Of a stretch of DNA of 64,000 nucleotides, positions 55,102 through 62,674 are shown piece by piece (position 1 is the first letter of the stretch; the number at the start of each line of letters is the position of its first letter). The position numbers and the translations under genes are program-made. A model generated the notes under the pieces. That model did not search any database. It saw nothing but the letters and a program-made list of their open reading frames with translations, and had not been told where the DNA came from. This stretch comes from Flavobacterium fluviale (GTDB lineage: Bacteria > Bacteroidota > Bacteroidia > Flavobacteriales > Flavobacteriaceae), in NCBI RefSeq assembly GCF_003312915.1, contig NZ_CP030261.1, positions 1,240,001-1,304,000 on the forward strand, read 5' to 3'.

Positions 55102-55884
55102 TTAAACCATTTCGGTTTTCATCACAATATCTTCTTCAATTGCATTCCAAAGTCCGATACGTCTTTCTAGAGCCAGAATAGAAACTTCTTCTACTTCTTT
55201 CCATTTTTGAGCATCATCTTCGCATAATTCTGTAATCATCTGCATGGCCATTGGTCCGTGTTCGTCAGCATCCAGTTCGATATGTCTTTCAAAATAATAA
55301 AGCAATTTAGTCAAATCGACTTCTGGAAGATTCTTTTGGAAATTTTTCAGAATTTCGGTAAACATACTCGGAATTAAATCTTCTCTTCCAAAAGTAAATG
55401 CAGCAGCAATTTCATGCGGTTTTCCTTCTTCGATTACTCTGAAAGTAAAATCTAAGAAAGCTTTCACATTTGGATGTAAATTGCTTTGTTTAATGGCAAC
55501 AAATATATTATGAAGCGAACTTACTTCTGACAGGAAATTTAAAATTCCATTCGTATCGGCGCCACAAGCTTCCATGGCTTCTAAATACATTTCGTAATGA
55601 CTTTGTCTTCTTCCGTCAAGCGTTAAATCTGTTTCTTCGGCAAGAACAATTTCATTAATTAAATAACGAGTCTCTGGATTTTTAGTAGCAAACCAAGGCG
55701 TTGTTGTGCAGGTAAGTTTGGCTTGTAAAGCTTTTAATAACGACATAAAATCCCAAACAGCAAAAACATGACTTTCTAAAAAGCTATGTAAGTCATCTAT
55801 GTTTTGAATCTTATTGTATAAGGAATGTTTTAAAAGTTGGTCTTTTTGTGGCTGTATGCTTTTGTTTACTGCTTCAATATTCAT
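55102..55884 (-). CDS. DUF3050 family protein
   Basis: This 260-residue, all-helical protein begins MNIEAVNKSIQPQKDQLLKH and has the segments HSFLESHVFAVWDFMSLLKA and YYFERHIELDADEHGPMAMQ. The pattern matches DUF3050, proteins with a heme-oxygenase-like fold and conserved His/Glu residues that suggest metal binding. The function is unknown. A TATCTTTG box at 55904-55911 gives it its own promoter. Confidence 0.82.
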   Translation of the reverse strand: MNIEAVNKSIQPQKDQLLKHSLYNKIQNIDDLHSFLESHVFAVWDFMSLLKALQAKLTCTTTPWFATKNPETRYLINEIVLAEETDLTLDGRRQSHYEMYLEAMEACGADTNGILNFLSEVSSLHNIFVAIKQSNLHPNVKAFLDFTFRVIEEGKPHEIAAAFTFGREDLIPSMFTEILKNFQKNLPEVDLTKLLYYFERHIELDADEHGPMAMQMITELCEDDAQKWKEVEEVSILALERRIGLWNAIEEDIVMKTEMV

Positions 55885-55903
55885 TTTTGGGAAAAATTTT
55901 GTG

Positions 55904-55911
55904 CAAAGATA
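55904..55911 (-). promoter_or_regulatory. TATCTTTG promoter box of the DUF3050 gene
   Basis: A perfect TAnnTTTG box on the minus strand lies 19 bases before the ATG at 55884 and right beside the preceding terminator hairpin. No TTG is found upstream at the usual spacing. Confidence 0.45.
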
Positions 55912-55941
55912 AAAAAGCTTCTTTGTTAGAAGAAGCTTTTT
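55912..55941 (-). terminator. Terminator of the acyl-CoA dehydrogenase gene
   Basis: A perfect 12-bp stem AAAAAGCTTCTT / AAGAAGCTTTTT with a 6-base loop lies 34 bases downstream of the acyl-CoA dehydrogenase stop codon. Its A and T flanks can act on either strand. Confidence 0.75.
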
Positions 55942-55975
55942 AAATCGATTTTGTATATATTTTAATAGTTGTCTA

Positions 55976-57154
55976 CTATTTAAATGCTGGAATTCCAGTT
56001 ACATCCATTCCCGTTATTAGTAAATGAATGTCGTGAGTTCCCTCATAAGTAATCACACTTTCGAGGTTCATCATGTGTCGCATAATCGAATATTCGCCAG
56101 TAATTCCCATACCTCCGAGCATTTGTCTGGCTTCTCTCGCAATGGTAATTGCCATGTTTACATTATTACGTTTTGCCATCGAAATCTGTGCCGTAGTGGC
56201 TTTTCCTTCATTTCTTAAAACGCCTAAACGCCAGGTTAATAATTGCGCTTTTGTGATTTCTGTAATCATTTCGGCTAATTTCTTTTGCTGTAATTGAGTG
56301 CCTCCAATTGGTTTTCCAAACTGAATTCTCTCTTTAGAATATCGTAATGCCGTATCGTAACAATCCATTGCTGCGCCGATTGCTCCCCACGCAATTCCGT
56401 AACGAGCTGAATCTAAACATCCAAGCGGGGCTCCTAAGCCAGATTTATTAGGTAAAAGGTTTTCTTTAGGAACTTTAACGTTATCAAAAATTAACTCGCC
56501 AGTTGCAGATGCACGAAGCGACCATTTGTTGTGTGTTTCAGGAGTTGTAAAACCTTCCATGCCTCGTTCTACAATTAAACCATGAATTCTGCCTTTTTCA
56601 TTTTTTGCCCAGACAATAGCAATATCAGCAAAAGGAGCATTTGAAATCCACATTTTGGCACCATTTAATAGATAATGATCTCCCATATCTTTAAAATTGG
56701 TAATCATACTTCCAGGATCAGAGCCGTGATCTGGTTCGGTTAAACCAAAACATCCAATGAATTCTCCCGTTGCCAGCTTCGGAAGGTATTTCATTCGCTG
56801 TTCTTCATTACCATATTTCCAAATTGGATACATTACTAAAGAAGATTGAACAGATGAGGTAGACCGTACACCAGAATCACCTCTTTCAATTTCCTGCATA
56901 ATTAAGCCGTAAGAGATTTGATCTAATCCCGCACCGCCATATTCGACAGGAATGTAAGGTCCGAAACCGCCAATTTCTCCAAGTCCTTTGATAATTTGTT
57001 TAGGGAACTCGGCTTTTTGAGCATACTCTTCTATTATAGGAGAAACTTCTTTTTTTACCCACGCACGAGCAGATTCGCGAACCAATTTATGTTCGTCTGT
57101 TAGCAAATCATCTAAATTATAGTAATCTGGAGATTGAAATAGATCTGGTTTCAT
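55976..57154 (-). CDS. Acyl-CoA dehydrogenase, glutaryl-CoA dehydrogenase-like
   Basis: This flavoenzyme oxidises an acyl-CoA using FAD. The 392-residue protein has the acyl-CoA dehydrogenase signature CFGLTEPDHGSDPGSM and the C-terminal catalytic Glu in ITYEGTHDIHLL. Its overall sequence (DLLTDEHKLVRESARAWVKK start) resembles the glutaryl-CoA dehydrogenase branch. Whether the substrate is glutaryl-CoA cannot be decided without the substrate-binding Arg being aligned. A TAAATTTG box at 57175-57182 probably drives it. Confidence 0.88.
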   Translation of the reverse strand: MKPDLFQSPDYYNLDDLLTDEHKLVRESARAWVKKEVSPIIEEYAQKAEFPKQIIKGLGEIGGFGPYIPVEYGGAGLDQISYGLIMQEIERGDSGVRSTSSVQSSLVMYPIWKYGNEEQRMKYLPKLATGEFIGCFGLTEPDHGSDPGSMITNFKDMGDHYLLNGAKMWISNAPFADIAIVWAKNEKGRIHGLIVERGMEGFTTPETHNKWSLRASATGELIFDNVKVPKENLLPNKSGLGAPLGCLDSARYGIAWGAIGAAMDCYDTALRYSKERIQFGKPIGGTQLQQKKLAEMITEITKAQLLTWRLGVLRNEGKATTAQISMAKRNNVNMAITIAREARQMLGGMGITGEYSIMRHMMNLESVITYEGTHDIHLLITGMDVTGIPAFK

Positions 57155-57174
57155 GTTTTTTAATTTTTACTAAA

Positions 57175-57182
57175 CAAATTTA
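57175..57182 (-). promoter_or_regulatory. TAAATTTG promoter box of the acyl-CoA dehydrogenase gene
   Basis: A perfect TAnnTTTG box on the minus strand lies 20 bases before the ATG at 57154, with a TTG 16 bases further upstream (57199-57201), slightly closer than usual. Confidence 0.5.
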
Positions 57183-57266
57183 CGCAATAAAAATATAACA
57201 AATACACCTTAAATTGTTATATTTTTTTTCTTCAAAAATAAAATTAATAGGAATTTGGCAAATTAA

Positions 57267-57300
57267 TTGTAGTTTATTGATAATTTATAGACTATTTTTG
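57267..57300 (+). promoter_or_regulatory. Promoter of the TPR-AraC regulator gene
   Basis: TTG (57267-57269) and TATTTTTG (57293-57300) are 23 bases apart, at the long end of the allowed range, and 19 bases before the ATG. Confidence 0.5.
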
Positions 57301-57319
57301 AATACCAAAAACTAATTAA

Positions 57320-59098
57320 ATGAGGCTGATCATCTCTTTTTTATTTTTCTTGATACTTAATACCACTGTGGCTCAACCTACAAAAGAGTTTACCGAACAA
57401 GAGTATTTAGAAATGCAGGATAAAATACGTTTCAGCATGAACGGTAATTTTGACGAAGGATTAAACTACGTTACAGAATTACAAAAATCTACTAATAATG
57501 AGCATTTGTCCTTTGCTTATGGGGCAGGATCCTATTTATATCAGCTAAAAGGCAATAGAGCAAAATGCGACGAGTGGTATAATAAAGCATTAGCTTATTA
57601 TAAAAAACTTCCTGAATCTGTTCAAAAAATAAATCTTCGTGCTTACCTATATAATTATAGAGGACTAACGGAATGGAAAAGAAAAAATTTTAGTGATGCT
57701 TTAAGCAACTACCAAGAAGGAATTAAACTTTCTATAAAAACATCAGATGTTATACAGACCGTAAAATTTAAAAGCAATATAGCCTTAGTTAATGAAGAAG
57801 TTGGTAATTATGAACTTGCAATTAAAAATCTAAGGCAGAACAGTGATTTTTTAGATAAGAATGAAAGTCTTTACGAAAAAGATCAATTTCAAAATAGTAA
57901 AAGTAATATTTATACCAATTTAGGAAATGTATATGAAGGCTATTTTATGAAGGATCGCAAAAAGCTTTTTTTACTGGATTCTGCCGAATATTTTTATAAA
58001 AGAGCAATTACTTATTCTCAAAATTATATCGATAATAAAATGACGGCTACTCTTAGTCTTGGAAATATCTATTTACTAAAAAGAGATTTCAAAAATGCAG
58101 AGAGAGCATATTTTGATATTTCGATCTATGCAAAACAAAATAACGATGAAACTTACTATAAAATTGCAAATCATAATCTAGGGGATCTTTACTACTCTCA
58201 AAAGAATTACGATAAAGCTCTAATTTTTTTGAAAAAAGTAGATTCGATGTCTCTCAAAGAAAAGAAAATAGATAACACTTATTTTCAATCTAATTATATT
58301 CAGGCTAAAATATATAGTATAAAGAATGAGCCTGAGCTTGCTTTTAAGCACTCAAAAATATATTTAGATTCTTATGAAAAATACGAAGGACAACTTAGAG
58401 AAGAAGCTCTAGAGGTTAATTACAAACTTGGCACAGCAAACCTCAGTGACGAAATGGTTAGTATCCAGGAGAAATATAAGTATGAGGTTTTATGGAATAA
58501 AGCACTAAAGGTACTTTATGTAATTTTAGTAGTTGGAATTGTGTTTTTCTTAATTAAGAGTATTCGCGATAAGAATAAGGCGCAGAAGAAAATGAACGCT
58601 TTAATTGAAGAATTTAAAGCTAATCTAGAGAAAAAAGAAATTGAAAAAGCTGAAATTGAAAAAGCAGCACTTGAAAGACCTTTATTTGTAGAAGTTCCAG
58701 AATTAGAAGATGATGGTCTGCTTAAAAAGGAAAATGCAAATCTAAGTATTGATGAAGCAAAAGAAAATAAAATTGTAGAAAAACTACTGGCGCTAGAAGA
58801 AAAGTTAGAATATTTAAATGCAGATTTTACATTGTCGTATGTTGCCAAAAAAATTAAAACCAATACTACTTACTTATCTTATGTTGTAAATAAAAGATTT
58901 GGTAAATCTTTTGGAGAATATTCTAATGAATTAAAGATTAATTATGTTATTAATCAGATGATTACAAATCATTTGTATCGTAAATATTCTACACAGGCCA
59001 TTGCAGAAAGTGTTGGTTTTAAAAATGCTGTATCATTTGCAAAATCGTTTCGCAAAAGAACTGGAGTGTCTCCAGCTCAATTTGCGAACAATATTTAA
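57320..59098 (+). CDS. Membrane-bound TPR-AraC family regulator
   Basis: This 592-residue protein has a signal peptide (to about residue 18, NTTVAQP) and a periplasmic array of about six TPR repeats (30-370). One membrane helix follows (about 395-415, VLYVILVVGIVFFLIKS), then a coiled-coil linker rich in Glu/Lys (420-455) and a C-terminal AraC-type DNA-binding domain (about 490-590, with YSTQAIAESVGFKNAVSFAK and FRKRTGVSPAQF). It can sense an external signal and bind DNA without a kinase step. It is next to two groups of double-glycine peptides and probably controls them. Tandem repeats at 60099-60144 are candidate targets. Confidence 0.88.
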   Translation: MRLIISFLFFLILNTTVAQPTKEFTEQEYLEMQDKIRFSMNGNFDEGLNYVTELQKSTNNEHLSFAYGAGSYLYQLKGNRAKCDEWYNKALAYYKKLPESVQKINLRAYLYNYRGLTEWKRKNFSDALSNYQEGIKLSIKTSDVIQTVKFKSNIALVNEEVGNYELAIKNLRQNSDFLDKNESLYEKDQFQNSKSNIYTNLGNVYEGYFMKDRKKLFLLDSAEYFYKRAITYSQNYIDNKMTATLSLGNIYLLKRDFKNAERAYFDISIYAKQNNDETYYKIANHNLGDLYYSQKNYDKALIFLKKVDSMSLKEKKIDNTYFQSNYIQAKIYSIKNEPELAFKHSKIYLDSYEKYEGQLREEALEVNYKLGTANLSDEMVSIQEKYKYEVLWNKALKVLYVILVVGIVFFLIKSIRDKNKAQKKMNALIEEFKANLEKKEIEKAEIEKAALERPLFVEVPELEDDGLLKKENANLSIDEAKENKIVEKLLALEEKLEYLNADFTLSYVAKKIKTNTTYLSYVVNKRFGKSFGEYSNELKINYVINQMITNHLYRKYSTQAIAESVGFKNAVSFAKSFRKRTGVSPAQFANNI

Positions 59099-59108
59099 AG
59101 CTGAATTT

Positions 59109-59255
59109 TTAACCATTTCCGCCGCCTCCATTTTTTATAGGATAACTGATAGGTGGATCTGCAGGCTCTCCGTCACCGCCACGAATAATTCTTTGTGTCT
59201 CTTTATTTATTTTTTCTGATTCAAAATCTTTGAATTTCAATACTTTATTTTTCAT
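59109..59255 (-). CDS. Double-glycine leader peptide, PIKNGGGGNG family, copy 1
   Basis: This 48-residue precursor starts MKNKVLKFKDFESEKINKET, with the leader ending RIIRGG at residues 26-27. The mature part is 21 residues (DGEPADPPISYPIKNGGGGN plus a final G). It has no cysteine and is rich in Pro and Gly. It is 10 bases from the convergent TPR-AraC stop codon. The next copy is nearly identical, so this pair is a recent duplication. The Gly-Gly site matches what the C39 exporter at 62763 should cut. Activity (bacteriocin, signal or surface peptide) is unknown. Confidence 0.8.
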   Translation of the reverse strand: MKNKVLKFKDFESEKINKETQRIIRGGDGEPADPPISYPIKNGGGGNG

Positions 59256-59301
59256 GTCTTTAAATTTTTAAGTTACTTTTTAAGTTGTTTGTAATTATGG
59301 A

Positions 59302-59448
59302 CTAGCCATTTCCACCGCCTCCATTTTTTATAGGATAGCTGATGGGTGGATCTGCAGGCTCTCCGTCACCGCCACGAATAATTTTTTGTGTCTCTTTATT
59401 TATTTTTTCTGATTCAAAATCTTTGAATGTCAATGCGTTATTTTTCAT
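59302..59448 (-). CDS. Double-glycine leader peptide, PIKNGGGGNG family, copy 2
   Basis: This 48-residue precursor starts MKNNALTFKDFESEKINKET, with its leader ending KIIRGG at residues 26-27. The 21-residue mature part is identical to that of copy 1. The leader differs at four positions (three near the start). The upstream spacer (TCTTTAAATTTTT) is also shared with copy 1, so the repeat unit is about 193 bases and includes the leader's upstream region. Confidence 0.8.
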   Translation of the reverse strand: MKNNALTFKDFESEKINKETQKIIRGGDGEPADPPISYPIKNGGGGNG

Positions 59449-59492
59449 GTCTTTAAATTTTTTAATTACTTTTTAATATTTATTAATCCTTT

Positions 59493-59639
59493 TTAGCCGT
59501 TTCCGCCGCCTCCATTTTTTATAGGCGTGCTTGTGTGTTCAGGATCTATTGGTGGATCTCCGCCCATAACTGCTTTTTGTGCTTCTTTTGAAATTTGATC
59601 TGCTTCGAAATTTTTGAATTGTAACGTTATGTTCTTCAT
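59493..59639 (-). CDS. Double-glycine leader peptide, PIKNGGGGNG family, copy 3
   Basis: This 48-residue precursor starts MKNITLQFKNFEADQISKEA, with the leader ending KAVMGG at residues 26-27. The mature part is 21 residues (DPPIDPEHTSTPIKNGGGGN plus G). It diverges from copies 1 and 2 in the middle but keeps the exact last ten residues PIKNGGGGNG and the same total length. This pattern marks the C-terminus as functional. It is the first gene of the trio, transcribed from the 59.6-60.2 kb gap. Confidence 0.8.
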   Translation of the reverse strand: MKNITLQFKNFEADQISKEAQKAVMGGDPPIDPEHTSTPIKNGGGGNG

Positions 59640-59852
59640 ATTTCTATAATTTTATGATAATTTGGTTTTAATCAGATTAATCGTTCATGTGTAATTTTTT
59701 GCAATATTTTAATTTGCGATGAAAAACACCGCGAAAAATTGGTTACGGGAAAAATTTTGGGTTTATTTTAAGCTCAAAAGTGATTTAAATATTATAAGTT
59801 AAATCTTTCTTTTTTTGAATAACTAGTTTGTTATTTTAGGGACTATTTTATA

Positions 59853-59993
59853 ATGAGATTTGATTTGGCCATGATGGTTTTCCTTGTCATTTTCAAACCT
59901 TTTTTTATGATTTTTTATGGGCTAAATCATATGATTAGTATGCTCTTTTTTTCATGTTTTTTGATATTGAGATTATTACTTATTCAAAACTAG
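59853..59993 (+). CDS. Possible small membrane peptide
   Basis: This 46-codon frame reads MRFDLAMMVFLVIFKPFFMI and continues hydrophobic (MISMLFFSCFLILRLLLIQ) with a single Lys and three Arg. It could be a membrane-inserted peptide or immunity-type protein, but AT-rich sequence produces such frames by chance. There is no promoter or homolog evidence. Confidence 0.2.
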   Translation: MRFDLAMMVFLVIFKPFFMIFYGLNHMISMLFFSCFLILRLLLIQN

Positions 59994-60098
59994 ATAAAAA
60001 GGAAAGCCGTTAATCGAAAATGGACTTTTTGAATTTTTAAGTAAAAATATATTGACTTAATTAATTGTCTGTCAATTGTTTATATGCTTCACTATACT

Positions 60099-60144
60099 TG
60101 GTATAATTTATAAATTGTATGTGGTATAATTAATAAAATGTATA
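60099..60144. repeat. Tandem 23-bp direct repeat upstream of the oxidase gene
   Basis: Two adjacent 23-base units (60099-60121 and 60122-60144) share 20 positions, with the common core TGGTATAATT. Their period is about two DNA turns, so a regulator would bind both on one face. The second unit ends 31 bases before the likely promoter box at 60176-60183, where an activator usually sits. AraC-type proteins often use direct repeats, and such a protein is encoded nearby. Confidence 0.6.
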
Positions 60145-60175
60145 CATACATGCGATTTTTATCAATAAAAACTTC

Positions 60176-60183
60176 AATCTTTG
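60176..60183 (+). promoter_or_regulatory. Likely promoter box of the oxidase-peptide operon
   Basis: AATCTTTG differs from TAnnTTTG only in the first base and is 34 bases before the ATG. No TTG lies at the right distance upstream. A weak promoter behind tandem repeats suggests activator dependence. Confidence 0.4.
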
Positions 60184-60217
60184 CACTGTAATCCTGATTT
60201 AAAAACGATCGAAAACG

Positions 60218-61774
60218 ATGCTTAAACTGGTCCAAAAATTTCTACAAATTAATAGATACTCAGATATAAAAAATGAGTTCAAGGATCTCTTTTTGTCTCA
60301 TCCAAATTATCCGAGTTTGTTTGCCATTACAGATTCGTTCGATTTGCTTTCTGTAGAGAATGCCGCGGTACGAGTTTCGAAAGAACAAATTGTGGATTTG
60401 CCATCTAATTTTTTGGCGTATTTTAAAGATGAATTGATTTTAGTTGAAAAAATAAAAAGCGGTGTTCGCATCGCAACATCAAAAAAAGGAAATCAAAAAT
60501 TATCGTATGATAAGTTTCTTTTAGATTGGAATGGAGTAATTGTTGCAATTGAGCCAAATAATGTAGTGGCTAGAGAAAATTTAAAAGTAGAATATAATTG
60601 GTTGAAATATTTTCTTCCGTTAGTACTTGTAATAGGACTATCTTTTTTCTACAATGGTTTTGATTTATTCAGCACAACATTTTTAGCAACCTCAATATTA
60701 GGTTTAATAGTGAGCATATTTATTGTTCAGGAAAAATGGGGTGTCAAAAATACCGTGATTTCTAAGTTTTGTAATTTAAGTTCTAACTCTTCTTGTCATT
60801 CTGTAATTAGTTTTAATGACGATATTGCAAATAGATGGATAAGTTTTTCAGATTTGCCATTACTATTCTTTAGTTCAAGCATTATTGCAATTTTAATACA
60901 GCCATTAAGTTCTGCAGTATTTGTTGGATTTTTAAGTCTGCTGGCAATCCCTATAGTGGTATGCTCTATTTGGATACAAAAATTTGAAGTTCAAAAATGG
61001 TGTATAATGTGTCTTGCAGTATCATTCATAATCTTAGTTCAAAGTTTTGTATGGTTCTCATCAAATCTTTTTACTTTAAGTTTTAGCTTAAATACTGTTT
61101 TTCCTTATGTCTTTTCTTTATTGCTTTTAATTCCGATTTGGGCATCTGTTAAAGTCATGATTAAAAATATGCTTGACAATGAAAATTCATTAAAAGAACT
61201 TAAAAAGTTTAAAAGGAATTATTCGCTGTTGAACTTTTTATCTAAAAAAGTAAAATATACAAAAGGTTTTGAAGACTTAAGAGGCTTGAATTTCGGCAAT
61301 AAAAAAGCCGGGGTAAAACTTACAATAATCATTAGTCCTAGCTGCGGGCATTGTTATAAAACGTTTCAGGAAGCTTTTGATTTAGTATTGAAATTTCCAG
61401 ATAAAATATATTTAAACGTTCTTTTTAATATCAACCCAGAAAACAATGATAATCCGTATAAAACTGTCGTAGAAAGGCTTCTCACTATAAATAGAACAAC
61501 GCCTGGAAAAACAGTTGAAGCGATTTCTGACTGGTATATTAAAAGAATGGTTCATAAAAAATGGCTCAAAAAATGGCATGTTGAATCAGTTAGTATGATG
61601 ATAAGCCAGGAAATTCAAAAACAATACGATTGGTGCTCTATGAATAACTTTAATTATACACCAGTTAAAATTGTAAACGAAAGACTGTTTCCAAATGAAT
61701 ATGAGCTGAATGAATTAAAATATTTCTTGAACGATTTTGTAGAAGAAGTTCAAGTTTTAGATAAAACAGCATAA
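60218..61774 (+). CDS. VKOR-thioredoxin fusion oxidase with an N-terminal C39-like domain
   Basis: This protein probably makes disulfide bonds in exported peptides. The 518-residue chain has an N-terminal domain (about 1-115) that looks like a C39-peptidase-type fold without a catalytic Cys (HPNYPSLFAITDSFDLLSVE). Next comes a membrane VKOR domain (about 130-315) with a loop Cys pair Cys185/Cys193 and the active CxxC Cys262-Cys265 in KWCIMCLAV. The C-terminal thioredoxin-like domain has SPSCGHCYKTF (Cys376, Cys379). VKOR oxidises the thioredoxin domain using quinone. It lies directly upstream of three Cys-containing precursor genes, which are its likely substrates. Confidence 0.85.
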   Translation: MLKLVQKFLQINRYSDIKNEFKDLFLSHPNYPSLFAITDSFDLLSVENAAVRVSKEQIVDLPSNFLAYFKDELILVEKIKSGVRIATSKKGNQKLSYDKFLLDWNGVIVAIEPNNVVARENLKVEYNWLKYFLPLVLVIGLSFFYNGFDLFSTTFLATSILGLIVSIFIVQEKWGVKNTVISKFCNLSSNSSCHSVISFNDDIANRWISFSDLPLLFFSSSIIAILIQPLSSAVFVGFLSLLAIPIVVCSIWIQKFEVQKWCIMCLAVSFIILVQSFVWFSSNLFTLSFSLNTVFPYVFSLLLLIPIWASVKVMIKNMLDNENSLKELKKFKRNYSLLNFLSKKVKYTKGFEDLRGLNFGNKKAGVKLTIIISPSCGHCYKTFQEAFDLVLKFPDKIYLNVLFNINPENNDNPYKTVVERLLTINRTTPGKTVEAISDWYIKRMVHKKWLKKWHVESVSMMISQEIQKQYDWCSMNNFNYTPVKIVNERLFPNEYELNELKYFLNDFVEEVQVLDKTA

Positions 61775-61809
61775 AAAAAGAAAAAAAAGTAACCACAAAA
61801 CCTGCCGTT

Positions 61810-61992
61810 ATGTTAAAGAGTTTATTGAAGTTGAAAGGTGCGGTGCAGTTAACTGCGAATGAGCAAAAAACAATAAATAGAAGTAGTACTCCTATTTGTG
61901 AGGATGGATTTAAAGCTAAAAGATGTACTGAATTTGGAACGGTGCCGGCATATTGGAACTGCATCCCAAATAATTATATCGGAAGCTGTTAA
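61810..61992 (+). CDS. Cysteine-rich peptide precursor 1, no Gly-Gly site
   Basis: This 60-residue peptide starts MLKSLLKLKGAVQLTANEQK, with a leader like those of the next two genes. In place of Gly-Gly it reads TINRSS. The rest has four cysteines (PICEDGFKAKRCTEFG, then WNCIPNNYIGSC). It is 35 bases after the oxidase gene. Either this precursor is no longer cut, or it is cut at another site. Its role is unknown. Confidence 0.7.
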   Translation: MLKSLLKLKGAVQLTANEQKTINRSSTPICEDGFKAKRCTEFGTVPAYWNCIPNNYIGSC

Positions 61993-62065
61993 AAGGAAAT
62001 TTTTTTAAAAGCATCAAGTTTTTTACAGATTTGAAGCTTAGAACCAAAAACGTAAATAACCAGTT

Positions 62066-62200
62066 ATGTTAGAAAAGATTTTAAAAAGCAAAGAAACCAA
62101 GAAGCTGACCAAAAAAGAGCAGAAAAACATTTTGGGAGGCGAATTTGCAGAAGAACAAAATTGTGATAAAGCTGTTGCTGAAGAATATTATGCTTGCTAA
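62066..62200 (+). CDS. Cysteine-containing double-glycine peptide precursor 2
   Basis: This 44-residue peptide starts MLEKILKSKETKKLTKKEQK, with the Gly-Gly site NILGG at residues 24-25. The mature part has 19 residues, EFAEEQNCDKAVAEEYYAC, which is acidic and has two cysteines that could form one disulfide. The leader matches its neighbours in the L-T-K-x-E-Q-K pattern. The short length made it easy to miss. Confidence 0.75.
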   Translation: MLEKILKSKETKKLTKKEQKNILGGEFAEEQNCDKAVAEEYYAC

Positions 62201-62257
62201 TTTGAATATGTAGTAACAGAGCTGTAAAAAACTCTGTTACTAAAAAAATGTATTAAT

Positions 62258-62449
62258 ATGTTGAAGAAAATTTTAAATCTTAACGGTGCTCAGAGTATCA
62301 ATAAAAATGAGCAGAAAACCATGAGAGGAGGAATTCCGGAGTGTTGGATATATGCCATGGAAGCGGGATGCATTTTAATACCATCAGGCGAAACTTGTCC
62401 GCTAAATACGGAATCTGGTATTTGTGATACAAGTCGTCTTTGTTGTTGA
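62258..62449 (+). CDS. Cysteine-rich double-glycine peptide precursor 3
   Basis: This 63-residue peptide starts MLKKILNLNGAQSINKNEQK, with the Gly-Gly site TMRGG at residues 24-25. The 38-residue mature part has six cysteines (PECWIYAMEAGCILIPSGET, then CPLNTESGICDTSRLCC), enough for three disulfides. The even number of cysteines fits folding by the nearby VKOR-thioredoxin oxidase. Activity is unknown; a bacteriocin is possible. Confidence 0.78.
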   Translation: MLKKILNLNGAQSINKNEQKTMRGGIPECWIYAMEAGCILIPSGETCPLNTESGICDTSRLCC

Positions 62450-62674
62450 TTTTTAACTTTTTTAAAGTAATACGATATAGCCTTATTTAGAATTTAGTCA
62501 TGTTTTTTTTGAATGTATAGGCGCTCGATCGTGGAACATTGAGCATTTTCTCAGTATTGATGATTGGTACTGGGATTCTTAGGAGTTGGCCGTAGTGTTA
62601 ATTTTATTTGGTTAGGGTAAACCGCGGCCATGTCCTAAAGAAATTGTGTTACTATAAATATTGTTTAAATACCC
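62450..62674. other. Unexplained GC-richer spacer before the exporter
   Basis: This 225-base spacer holds a 7-bp hairpin GCTCGAT / ATTGAGC (62522-62543) and paired words TGGCCG (62587-62592) and CGGCCA (62625-62630). On the minus strand, 62487-62597 is an open 36-codon stretch that includes INTEKMLNVPRSSAYTF, which looks like a helix-turn-helix fragment. It may be a decayed gene piece or a structured RNA. No intact gene is seen. Confidence 0.3.

Larger units (their letters stand above)
59640..60217. other. Divergent intergenic region between the two peptide groups
   Basis: This 578-base region separates the leftward PIKNGGGGNG genes from the rightward oxidase-peptide operon. It holds a possible 46-codon membrane-peptide frame (59853-59993) and the tandem 23-bp repeats at 60099-60144. 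An AATCTTTG box at 60176-60183 (one base off TAnnTTTG) may be the oxidase promoter. No full promoter for the leftward genes was recognised. Confidence 0.5.

Noticed and set aside
58516..58863. 115-codon minus-strand frame rich in Ser and Phe
   Set aside because: It is the antisense shadow of the coiled-coil and linker part of the TPR-AraC regulator.
61665..61964. 99-codon minus-strand frame
   Set aside because: It lies antisense to the end of the oxidase gene and the whole first precursor; the plus-strand genes have matching leaders and better support.
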